Part shown: positions 1 to 5,619 of the stretch, in pieces
Layout: every line of letters begins with the position of its first letter
Numbering within the stretch: position 1 is the stretch's first letter
Position numbers and translations under genes: made by a program
Assembly: GCA_013813145.1 (NCBI GenBank)
Contig: JACCSE010000083.1
Span: 1-5,619, forward strand
Direction of reading: 5' to 3'
From: Gemmatimonadales bacterium
GTDB taxonomy: Bacteria; Gemmatimonadota; Gemmatimonadetes; Gemmatimonadales; GWC2-71-9
DNA length: 5,619 nucleotides
The notes under the pieces: model-generated
Told to the model about the DNA's origin: nothing
The model's database searches: none
The model's input: the letters and a program-made list of their open reading frames with translations, nothing else

Positions 1-457
1 CGTGGAGCACGAACACCTGTCGGGCGCCGTCGGGCAGCAGGCCGATCGCGGTCTCCATGTCCATCGCGGTCTCCGGAGCGGCGCGGCGAGTGGCTACCAG
101 TTCCAGCATGGCGTCGCCTTCGACGTAGCGTTTGCGCCGGGTGCCAAGGGTCTCCCGCCGGCCGAGGATCACGTTGATTGCCAGGCGGTGCAGCCAGGTG
201 CCGAAGGCCGATTCACCGCGAAACGTTCCCAGCTTCTGCCAGGCGCGTACGAAGACATCCTGCGCCACCTCGTCCGCCTCCTCGTCGCTTAGCATGCGCC
301 GGATGAGGCTGTGAATCCGGGCCAGGTGACCTCGATAGAGCCGCTCGAAGGCATGCGCGTCGCCGCTAGCAGCCAGCGTCGCGTCCACCGCATCGGGATC
401 GGTCCTGCCGGTGGATTCGTGCCGCAGGGTCGCCATTCCTGTACCGGGTCGGGTCAT
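1..457 (-). CDS. ECF-family RNA polymerase sigma-70 factor (partial, C-terminus beyond left edge)
   Basis: An alternative sigma factor that would direct core RNA polymerase to a small set of promoters. Reading the minus strand from ATG at 457 gives 152 codons with no stop. Sigma region 2 lies at about residues 36-100: a helix starting AFERLYRGHL, then DEEADEVAQDVFVRAWQKL (58-76) and the aromatic FRGESAFGTWLHRLAIN (79-95), which is typical of the -10-recognising and melting region of ECF factors. A charged linker (about 100-128) leads into the start of region 4 (ETAMDMETAIGLLPDGARQVF, about 129-149). The rest of region 4, with its -35-binding helix-turn-helix, lies outside the window. No obvious ribosome binding site precedes ATG 457. 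An in-frame ATG at 436 is an alternative start, and no in-frame stop blocks a further upstream GTG at 496, so the start is uncertain. It is divergent from hutU. No anti-sigma gene is visible, and the target regulon cannot be read from this sequence. Confidence 0.93.
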   Translation of the reverse strand, partial: MTRPGTGMATLRHESTGRTDPDAVDATLAASGDAHAFERLYRGHLARIHSLIRRMLSDEEADEVAQDVFVRAWQKLGTFRGESAFGTWLHRLAINVILGRRETLGTRRKRYVEGDAMLELVATRRAAPETAMDMETAIGLLPDGARQVFVLH

Positions 458-472
458 CGCTGGGGTTGGATC

Positions 473-495
473 GACGGGTGAGGGAAAAGGTTGCA
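473..495 (-). promoter_or_regulatory. Candidate ECF-type promoter for the sigma gene (possible autoregulation)
   Basis: On the minus strand upstream of the sigma gene there is TGCAACC (495-489) followed by a T run (488-485) and CGTC (476-473). An AAC-containing -35 element and a CGTC -10 element are the usual hallmarks of ECF-dependent, often autoregulated, promoters. The gap here (13 bases between GCAAC and CGTC) is a few bases shorter than the usual 15-17, so the assignment is weak. If real, transcription would begin about 465, very close to ATG 457, which would favour translation from ATG 436. No convincing promoter for hutU on the opposite strand of the same spacer (458-571) could be identified. 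TAGATT at 539-544 is only a loose -10 match without a -35 partner. Confidence 0.25.
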
Positions 496-571
496 CCGGG
501 GAGAGCGGGGAGGGAAGATGGGCGGCGCCGCGGCCGGTTAGATTCCACCCGCCTATTCCCGGACTCCTCCG

Positions 572-2245
572 ATGGCCGCCCCGTCCCACCCGACCCCGAT
601 CACCGCCCCGACCGGCACGGCGCTGTCCTGCAAAGGCTGGCACCAGGAGGCGGCGCTGCGGATGCTGATGAACAATCTCGATCCCGCGGTCGCCGAGCGG
701 CCGGAGGATCTGATCGTGTACGGCGGTGGTGGGAAGGCGGCGCGGAACTGGGAGTGCTACGAGCGGATCGTCGCCACCCGCAAACGATTGGAGGACGACG
801 AGACGCTGCTGGTGCAGAGCGGCAAGCCGGTCGGCGTCTTCCGCACCCACGAAGAGGCGCCCCGGGTGCTCATCGCCAATGCGCACCTGGTACCGCGCTG
901 GGCCACGTGGGACGAGTTCCGTCGCCTCGACGCGCTGGGACTCACGATGTACGGGCAGATGACCGCGGGGTCGTGGATCTACATCGGGACGCAGGGCATC
1001 CTCCAGGGCACCTACGAGACTTTCGCGGAGTGCGCGCGGCAGCACTTCGGCGGGACGCTCGCGGGGCGCCTGGTCGTCACCGCGGGACTCGGCGGCATGG
1101 GCGGCGCCCAGCCGCTCGCCGCGACGATGAACGGTGCCGCCTTCCTCGGCGTGGACGTGGACGAGTCGCGGGTGCGCCGGCGGGTGGAAACGCGCTACTG
1201 CGATCGGCTGGAGACCGACCTCGACCGGGCGATCCGGCTGGTGGAGGACGCGCGAGCGAGAAGGCAGGCCCTCTCCGTCGGTCTGGTGGGCAACATCGCG
1301 GAGGTGCTGCCGGAGCTGGCGCGCCGTGGGGTGGTGCCCGATGTGCTCACCGATCAGACCTCCGCCCACGATCTCCGGCTGGGGTACATCCCGGCCGGCC
1401 TCGCGCTGGAAGGCGCGACCGAGCTGCGGGAGCGCGACCCGGCCGGTTACGAGGAGCGAGTGCTGGACTCGATGACCAGGCATGTCGAGGCGATGCTGGA
1501 GCTCCAGGCACGCGGCGCGGTGACCTTCGACTACGGGAACAATCTTCGGGGCCAGGTGGCCGACCGGCGGGGGATGGCCGAGGCGTTTCGGATCCCGGGC
1601 TTCGTGCCGGCATTCATCCGGCCGCTGTTCTGCCGGGCCGCGGGGCCGTTCCGGTGGGTGGCGTTGTCGGGCGATCCGGCGGACATCGCCGAGACCGACC
1701 GCGCGGTACTGGAGACCTTTCCGGACAAGGAGCCGTTGGCGCGCTGGATCCGGCAGGCTCAAGAACGGGTGGAGTTCCAGGGGCTGCCCGCGCGGATCTG
1801 CTGGCTCGAGTACGGCGAACGGGCGGAAATGGGACTGCGGTTCAACCGGCTGGTGAAACAGGGCAAAGTCCGGGCGCCGATCGTGATCGGACGGGATCAC
1901 CTGGACACGGGCTCGGTGGCGTCGCCCAATCGGGAGACGGAGGGGATGCTCGACGGCTCCGACGCGATCGCCGACTGGCCGCTCCTCAACGCGCTGCTCA
2001 ACACCGCGTGCGGCGCGAGCTGGGTCTCGCTGCATCACGGTGGAGGAGTGGGGATCGGGTACTCGATCCATGCCGGGATGGTCGCCGTCGCCGACGGCAC
2101 CGACGCCGACGACCGCCGGCTCGAGCGCGTCCTCACCGCCGACCCCGGCACCGGCGTCATGCGCCACGCCGATGCCGGGTACGACCTCGCCATCGACACC
2201 GCGCGGGAGCGGGGTGTCGATCTGCCGATGATCTCGGAACGGTGA
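572..2245 (+). CDS. hutU: Urocanate hydratase (urocanase), EC 4.2.1.49
   Basis: A cytoplasmic enzyme that adds water to urocanate to give 4-imidazolone-5-propionate, the second step of histidine degradation, using tightly bound NAD+ as an electrophile rather than a redox carrier. The 557 residues match the usual family length (about 550-560). Visible family signatures are YGGGGKAARNWE (50-61), the glycine-rich NAD-binding loop GLGGMGGAQP (172-181), DQTSAHD (261-267), FDYGNN (319-324), RICWLEYGER around Cys410 (the same number as the essential cysteine of the Pseudomonas putida enzyme), DHLDTGSVASPNRE (442-455) and LHHGGGVGIGYS (487-498). All appear intact. ATG 572 is the first standard start after an in-frame TAG at 539-541, so the start is well fixed, but no Shine-Dalgarno sequence precedes it. 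The transcript may be leaderless or weakly initiated. It is followed by hutI after 106 bp containing an inverted repeat. A longer overlapping frame (466-2355) is a GC-rich shadow. Confidence 0.98.
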   Translation: MAAPSHPTPITAPTGTALSCKGWHQEAALRMLMNNLDPAVAERPEDLIVYGGGGKAARNWECYERIVATRKRLEDDETLLVQSGKPVGVFRTHEEAPRVLIANAHLVPRWATWDEFRRLDALGLTMYGQMTAGSWIYIGTQGILQGTYETFAECARQHFGGTLAGRLVVTAGLGGMGGAQPLAATMNGAAFLGVDVDESRVRRRVETRYCDRLETDLDRAIRLVEDARARRQALSVGLVGNIAEVLPELARRGVVPDVLTDQTSAHDLRLGYIPAGLALEGATELRERDPAGYEERVLDSMTRHVEAMLELQARGAVTFDYGNNLRGQVADRRGMAEAFRIPGFVPAFIRPLFCRAAGPFRWVALSGDPADIAETDRAVLETFPDKEPLARWIRQAQERVEFQGLPARICWLEYGERAEMGLRFNRLVKQGKVRAPIVIGRDHLDTGSVASPNRETEGMLDGSDAIADWPLLNALLNTACGASWVSLHHGGGVGIGYSIHAGMVAVADGTDADDRRLERVLTADPGTGVMRHADAGYDLAIDTARERGVDLPMISER

Positions 2246-2259
2246 GGTTCGGGACTATG

Positions 2260-2325
2260 TTCACCACAGAGGCGCGGAGTTGCTGTTCTCCGTGTCCTCT
2301 GTGCCCTCCGCGCCTCCGTGGTGAA
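2260..2325. repeat. Imperfect inverted repeat, possible dispersed palindromic element, between hutU and hutI
   Basis: The left arm TTCACCACAGAGGCGCGGAG (2260-2279) pairs with the right arm at 2306-2325, whose reverse complement differs at one position (19 of 20). The loop is 26 bases. Read on the minus strand, the right half also has an internal period of about 9 bases: CGGAGGCG, CGGAGGGCA, CAGAGGACA, CGGAGAACA. RNA from either strand could form a strong hairpin. There is no U-run after the stem, so it is not a standard intrinsic terminator. It could attenuate or stabilise the hutU-hutI message. From memory, similar GAGG-rich palindromic intergenic elements occur in several soil-bacterial genomes, which suggests a dispersed, REP/MITE-like repeat. 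One copy in this window cannot prove that. Confidence 0.8.
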
Positions 2326-2351
2326 ATTCCTGCCATGACCGCCCGACCACG

Positions 2352-3599
2352 ATGAAGGCCCTGGAAAACATTGCCCAGCTTGCAACCTGCCGAAGCGAGG
2401 GCGGCCAGGGGGAAATCCACGCCGTCGCCGATGGTGTGGTGGTGTGGGAGGGAAGGGATGTGGTGTGGGTGGGTGCGAGGCGGGACATGCCTGCGGCGTA
2501 CACCGCGGCCGAACGGATCGATGCGGGCGGAGGGCTGGTCACTCCAGGGTTGGTGGACTGTCACACGCATCTTGCCTTTGGCGGATGGCGCGCGGACGAG
2601 TTCGAGCAGCGGATCCGGGGGCGGAGCTATCTGGACATCGCGGGCGGCGGTGGCGGCATCATGGGGACGGTCCGGCTCACCCGCGCGGCCACGGAAGACG
2701 CGCTGGTCGAGCGGGCGCGCGGATTTCTCGGCGAGATGCTCGCTCTCGGTGTTACGACGGTCGAATGCAAGAGCGGCTACGGCCTGGACCGTGAGAACGA
2801 GCTCAAGCTGCTGCGGGTATATCGCCGCCTCGCCGAGCAGGGTCCGACCCGCATCGTCGCCACCTTCCTCGGCGCGCACACGGTCCCGCCGGAATATCGG
2901 AACGACCGCGAGGCATACCTGCGGCTGCTGCTCGACGACCTGATACCGGAGGTCGCAAGCGCCGGGCTCGCGGAGTGCTGCGACGTGTTCGTCGAGGACT
3001 CGGCGTTTTCGCTCGAGGAAGCCCGGCGGATCCTGCTGGCCGGCCGGGCCGCCGGCCTTGCCCCCAAGCTCCATGCCGATCAGCTCACCGCGGGCGGTGG
3101 GGCGGAGCTGGCGGCGGAAATGGGTGCGCTCTCCGCCGATCATCTGGAGCACGCTTCCGCGTCCGGGATCAACGCGATGGCGCGAGCGGGGACGGTGGCG
3201 GTGAGCTTGCCACTCGCCTCGCTGTACCTGGCGCAGCCGGCGATGCCCGCGCGCCGATTCATCGAGGCCGGCGTGTCGGTCGCGGTGGCTACCGACTTCA
3301 ATCCAGGGTCGGCGCCGAGCTTTCACCTCCCGCTCGCGCTGACGCTCGCCTGTACCCTCCAGCGGATGACGCCGGCCGAGGCGTTGAAGGGGGCGACCGC
3401 GATCGCGGCGCGTGCGGTTGGACGGGAGGACCGCGTCGGCTCGCTGGAGCCGGGCAAGGCCGCGGACTTCGCGGTCTTCGACGCGCCCGACGTGAACCAC
3501 TGGCTCTATCACCACCGCGCCAACGCCTGTCGAATGACCGTCGTGGACGGTGAGATCCGCTGGAGGGCCCCCGCCGACGCCTATGCTGTGCCCCGCTGA
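2352..3599 (+). CDS. hutI: Imidazolonepropionase, EC 3.5.2.7
   Basis: A cytoplasmic metal-dependent amidohydrolase that opens the ring of 4-imidazolone-5-propionate to give N-formimidoyl-L-glutamate, the third step of histidine degradation. The 415 residues are the normal length. The fold begins with the small composite beta domain (IHAVADGVVVWEGRDVVWVG), then the TIM barrel. Metal and active-site residues are visible: His71 and His73 in VDCHTHLAFGG, the substrate loop ECKSGYGL (138-145), His176 in LGAHTVP, His241 in KLHADQL, the ADHLEHAS motif with His264, and Asp315 in TDFNPGSAPSF. The C-terminal SLEPGKAADFAVFD strand motif closes the composite domain. ATG 2352 is the first start after an in-frame TGA at 2322-2324. 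No Shine-Dalgarno is evident. The gene follows hutU on the same strand, so the two are probably co-transcribed. Its 3' end overlaps the start of the hutG remnant by 17 bases, an arrangement typical of translational coupling. No sign of decay is seen in hutI itself. Confidence 0.98.
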   Translation: MKALENIAQLATCRSEGGQGEIHAVADGVVVWEGRDVVWVGARRDMPAAYTAAERIDAGGGLVTPGLVDCHTHLAFGGWRADEFEQRIRGRSYLDIAGGGGGIMGTVRLTRAATEDALVERARGFLGEMLALGVTTVECKSGYGLDRENELKLLRVYRRLAEQGPTRIVATFLGAHTVPPEYRNDREAYLRLLLDDLIPEVASAGLAECCDVFVEDSAFSLEEARRILLAGRAAGLAPKLHADQLTAGGGAELAAEMGALSADHLEHASASGINAMARAGTVAVSLPLASLYLAQPAMPARRFIEAGVSVAVATDFNPGSAPSFHLPLALTLACTLQRMTPAEALKGATAIAARAVGREDRVGSLEPGKAADFAVFDAPDVNHWLYHHRANACRMTVVDGEIRWRAPADAYAVPR

Positions 3600-3781
3600 C
3601 ATCGCCGTGCTCCGGACCAGCGACGACGATCCGCGCGTGGGGTGGCTCCCGGGCCGGCGGCTTCTGGCCGACGACCTGCCTCGGGCAGTGATCCTCGGCT
3701 TCCCCTCGGATGAGGGGCGTGCGGCGGAACGGCGGCCGCGCCGGGGCGGCCGGCGGCCCCGAGGCGATCCGCACCGCGCTC
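3583..3781 (+). pseudogene. hutG: Remnant of formimidoylglutamase (arginase/agmatinase superfamily), frameshifted and truncated
   Basis: Intact HutG hydrolyses N-formimidoyl-glutamate to glutamate and formamide, the step directly after HutI. From ATG 3583, overlapping the end of hutI, the frame reads MLCPADIAVLRTSDDDPRVG and on to VILGFPSDEG (residues 36-45, ending at 3717). The matching continuation VRRNGGRAGAAGGPEAIRTAL lies one base out of frame, at 3719-3781. Joined by removing one base in the GGGGC run (3714-3718), the two parts give the characteristic N-terminal block of the family (G-P/F-x-D-E-G-V-x-R-N-G-G-R-x-G, then GPxAIR). After 3781 no HutG-like sequence continues in any forward frame. 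The open frame ends at TAA 3863-3865. Only about 66 of 250-300 residues remain, so all the manganese-binding motifs of the fold are absent. A sequencing error could explain the frameshift but not the missing C-terminus. Assignment to HutG rather than another arginase-fold enzyme rests on the short block plus its position after hutUI. Confidence 0.8.
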
Positions 3782-3880
3782 CCGGCGCGCCCCGTAGTGT
3801 TCTTGCGCCAAACGGCCGACGGTGTAACAGTAGGTTCTCGGTTCCGCAACAATCACAACACATAATTCCTGGGAGGCGCC
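3782..3880 (+). promoter_or_regulatory. Junction and leader region between the hutG remnant and the SusC gene
   Basis: This stretch is less GC-rich than its surroundings, especially 3825-3870 with AACAGTAGG, CAACAATCACAACACATAATTCC, and must carry the expression signals for the downstream gene unless that gene is read through from hutI. The best -35/-10 pair I can see is TTGCGC (3803-3808) and TAACAG (3825-3830), spaced 16 bases. The -10 match is poor, so this is only a candidate. CATAAT at 3861-3866 resembles a -10 box but is too close to the ribosome binding site to serve the gene. No clear intrinsic terminator for the hut transcript is found here. Confidence 0.35.
3871..3876 (+). promoter_or_regulatory. 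Ribosome binding site of the SusC-like gene
   Basis: GGGAGG lies 4 bases before ATG 3881 and is a strong Shine-Dalgarno match at a slightly short spacing. It fixes the start, because the frame is closed by TAA at 3863-3865 just upstream and the following codons encode a signal peptide. It contrasts with hutU and hutI, which lack such a site. Confidence 0.75.
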
Positions 3881-5619
3881 ATGCCACAGCGCTGGTGGGG
3901 AGTATCCTTCGCGCTCGCCCTTACCGCGGCCCCCTCCGTCTCGGCTCAGGTCAGGCAGGTGACGGGCCAGGTGACCAACGCCGAGACGGGGCAGGGCGTG
4001 TCGGAAGCCACGATCTCCGTGACGGGGACCAGGATCGTAGCCCAATCCGGGACCGACGGCCGGTATTCCATGAACGTGCCGGATGGGCCGCTAGCGCTCG
4101 TGGTGCGGGCGATCGGGTTCAAACGGCAGGAGGCAAACATTGCACCCGGCTCCCCGACGGCGAACGTCGTCCTGGAGCCCGACATCTTCAAGCTGGAAGA
4201 GGTGGTGGTGACCGGTCAGTCCACCGGCATCGAACGGCAGAATCTTCCTAACGCGGTGGCGACGGTAAGCGCGGACGAGCTGACCCGGGCCCCGACGGGC
4301 ACCCTGGAGAGCGCGCTCCAGGGCAAGATTCCCGGCGCGCTCATCCAATCCAATTCCGGCGCCCCGGGCGGGGGCATCCAGGTGAACCTGCGCGGGGTCT
4401 CGACCATCAACGCCGGTTCGGAGCCGCTCTTTGTGGTGGACGGGATCGTGGTGAGCAACGAGCAGATCCCCAACGGCGCCGATGCCATCACGGGGGCGCA
4501 GTCGGGCGGCAACCCGCAGAACCAGGACAACCCCACGAACCGCATCGCCGATCTCAATCCCGAGGACATCGAGCGGGTCGAGGTGCTCAAGGGCGGCTCG
4601 GCCGCGGCCATCTACGGCTCTAAAGCCACCAACGGCGTCATCATCATCACCACCAAGCGGGGCGTGCAGGGCAGGCCCCAGTTCAACATCACCCAGCGGC
4701 TGGGGACTTTCTGGCGGGCCAACACGCTCGGTTCACGCGTCTTCGGTTCGGTGGCGGAGGCGCAGGCCGCGTTCAACCCGGATTCCACGGTGGAGCGGCT
4801 CTTCAACTCGGCGGGCGGGGGCGTCTTCGCAAACGAGGAAGCGCTTTTCGGCCGAAACGACCTCTCCTATGAGACCGCCGCCAGCGTGAGCGGTGGGACG
4901 GAACTGACTCGATACTACATCTCCGGGTTGATCAAGAACGACGAAGGGATCGCGACCAATACCGGGTACAAGAAACAGGCGTTCCGGGTCAACGTGGACC
5001 AGTCGCTTGGGGACTGGATCCTGCTCTCCGCCAACAGCAACGTCACTCACAGCCGTTCGCGCCGGGGACTGTCGAACAACGACAACGCGGGGACGAGCCC
5101 GTTCCTCGTCTTGCCCTTCACCCCCAACTTCGTGGATCTGAGCGCCGACCCGTCGATCTCCGAGGATTCCCTTCTCGCGACCGACTTCCCGCTCAACCCG
5201 TTCGAGCGAAGCAATCCCCTCCAGACCTTCCAGTTCCTCAAGAACGAGGAGGACACCTGGCGGGCCATCGGAACGCTGACTGCCCGGGCGACGCTGCTGA
5301 GCCGGCCCCGGCACACCTTGCAGCTCATCACCATCGGCGGCGCCGACTACTTCGAGCAGGACAACGACTTCGTGTCGCCACCCGAGCTGGAGTACGAGCC
5401 CAACGACGGCCAGCCCGGGACCGTGGTGCTGAGCAAGGCGAGCAATCTGAACCTGAACCTCGCCGTCAACAGCAATTACACCTACGTGCCCGCGTCGGAG
5501 TCGTTCCAGTCCACCCTCTCCGCCGGTGTCCAGTACGAGGACCGACAGCTCGATGCCACCCGGATCCTGGCGAGGACCCTGCTGAGCGGGCAGGAGAACC
5601 CCGACCAGGCCACCAGCGT
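3881..5619 (+). CDS. SusC/RagA-family TonB-linked outer membrane transporter (partial, C-terminus beyond right edge)
   Basis: A TonB-dependent outer membrane beta-barrel thought to import oligomeric nutrients such as glycans or peptides, energised by TonB-ExbBD from the inner membrane. 579 complete codons are present of a usual 950-1100. In order: a signal peptide MPQRWWGVSFALALTAAPSVSA with likely cleavage after Ala22; a carboxypeptidase-regulatory-like beta-sandwich (about 24-90, VTGQVTNAETGQGV to GRYSMNVPDG and VRAIGFKRQE); a TonB-box-like LEEVVVTG (105-112); and the plug domain (about 118-262). The plug has LRGVSTINAGSEPLFVVDGI (170-189) and the SusC hallmark LKGGSAAAIYGSKATNGV (236-253) followed by IIITTKRG. 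From about 265 on, alternating strands such as LTRYYISGLIKN begin the barrel. SusC proteins normally work with a SusD lipoprotein encoded just downstream, which would lie outside the window. The substrate cannot be told. The start is set by GGGAGG at 3871-3876. Confidence 0.95.
   Translation, partial: MPQRWWGVSFALALTAAPSVSAQVRQVTGQVTNAETGQGVSEATISVTGTRIVAQSGTDGRYSMNVPDGPLALVVRAIGFKRQEANIAPGSPTANVVLEPDIFKLEEVVVTGQSTGIERQNLPNAVATVSADELTRAPTGTLESALQGKIPGALIQSNSGAPGGGIQVNLRGVSTINAGSEPLFVVDGIVVSNEQIPNGADAITGAQSGGNPQNQDNPTNRIADLNPEDIERVEVLKGGSAAAIYGSKATNGVIIITTKRGVQGRPQFNITQRLGTFWRANTLGSRVFGSVAEAQAAFNPDSTVERLFNSAGGGVFANEEALFGRNDLSYETAASVSGGTELTRYYISGLIKNDEGIATNTGYKKQAFRVNVDQSLGDWILLSANSNVTHSRSRRGLSNNDNAGTSPFLVLPFTPNFVDLSADPSISEDSLLATDFPLNPFERSNPLQTFQFLKNEEDTWRAIGTLTARATLLSRPRHTLQLITIGGADYFEQDNDFVSPPELEYEPNDGQPGTVVLSKASNLNLNLAVNSNYTYVPASESFQSTLSAGVQYEDRQLDATRILARTLLSGQENPDQATS

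Noticed and set aside
2260..2325. Rho-independent terminator after hutU
   Set aside because: The stem is long but the loop is 26 bases and no T-run follows, and hutI follows in the same direction as an expected operon partner.
466..2355. Plus-strand 629-codon frame longer than hutU
   Set aside because: It overlaps hutU in another frame, has a low-complexity Arg/Gly/Ala composition and no family motif, and results from high-GC third-position bias.
2335..2355. Tiny ORF (MTARPR) whose stop overlaps the hutI ATG as ATGA
   Set aside because: Six codons without a ribosome binding site. The overlap is likely chance, although a coupling leader peptide cannot be formally excluded.
3714..3720. Programmed frameshift in hutG at the GGGGC run
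   Set aside because: There is no downstream HutG body to be produced, no stimulatory element is evident, and HutG is not known to use frameshifting.
3861..3866. CATAAT as a -10 box for the SusC gene
   Set aside because: Transcription would start at about 3873, inside the ribosome binding site, and no -35 sits at the right distance.
2157..3887. Long minus-strand open frame (576 codons) opposite hutI
   Set aside because: It is a shadow of a high-GC coding strand. It is Arg/Pro/Gly/His-rich with no recognisable domain and runs through the palindromic repeat, while hutI in the opposite direction shows full family motifs.
3550..4251. 233-codon frame joining the hutG start to the SusC region
   Set aside because: Only its part from 3583 to 3717 is HutG-like. 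After the extra base it is nonsense, and from 3881 on it overlaps the true SusC frame.

Overview
The window is a high-GC bacterial segment (about two thirds G+C by eye). It has four protein-coding regions, two of them cut by the window edges, plus one broken gene. A SusC/RagA-type TonB-linked outer membrane protein, an ECF sigma factor and Hut enzymes together suggest a Gram-negative soil or environmental bacterium rich in SusC-like transporters. Gemmatimonadota is my best guess, from the high GC and the style of the SusC plug motifs. High-GC Bacteroidota relatives or Acidobacteriota are not excluded.

Layout. Bases 1-457 (minus strand) hold the N-terminal 152 codons of an ECF sigma-70 factor that runs off the left edge. 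A 114-bp divergent spacer (458-571) separates it from hutU (572-2245, plus), an intact urocanate hydratase. A 106-bp spacer follows, mostly filled by an imperfect inverted repeat (2260-2325). Next is hutI (2352-3599), an intact imidazolonepropionase. A remnant of hutG (formimidoylglutamase, arginase fold) overlaps the end of hutI. It has one extra base at about 3715-3718, and recognisable homology stops at about 3781, after some 66 of the usual 250-300 residues. About 100 bp later a SusC/RagA gene starts at 3881 behind a good ribosome binding site and runs off the right edge (579 complete codons present).

How the genes fit together. HutU and HutI catalyse steps 2 and 3 of histidine catabolism (urocanate to imidazolonepropionate to N-formimidoyl-glutamate). 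The gene expected next, hutG, is present only as a wreck, and hutH (histidine to urocanate) is not in the window. The pathway must therefore be completed from elsewhere in the genome (another HutG, HutF plus a deformylase, or glutamate formimidoyltransferase) or stop at formimidoylglutamate. The SusC gene is probably an unrelated unit placed next to the hut cluster by the event that truncated hutG. There is no gene-free stretch longer than 300 bases. I see no tRNA, rRNA, CRISPR array or insertion sequence. The main novelty is the decayed hutG and its junction, and the palindromic element between hutU and hutI. I do not see evidence for a wholly new system.
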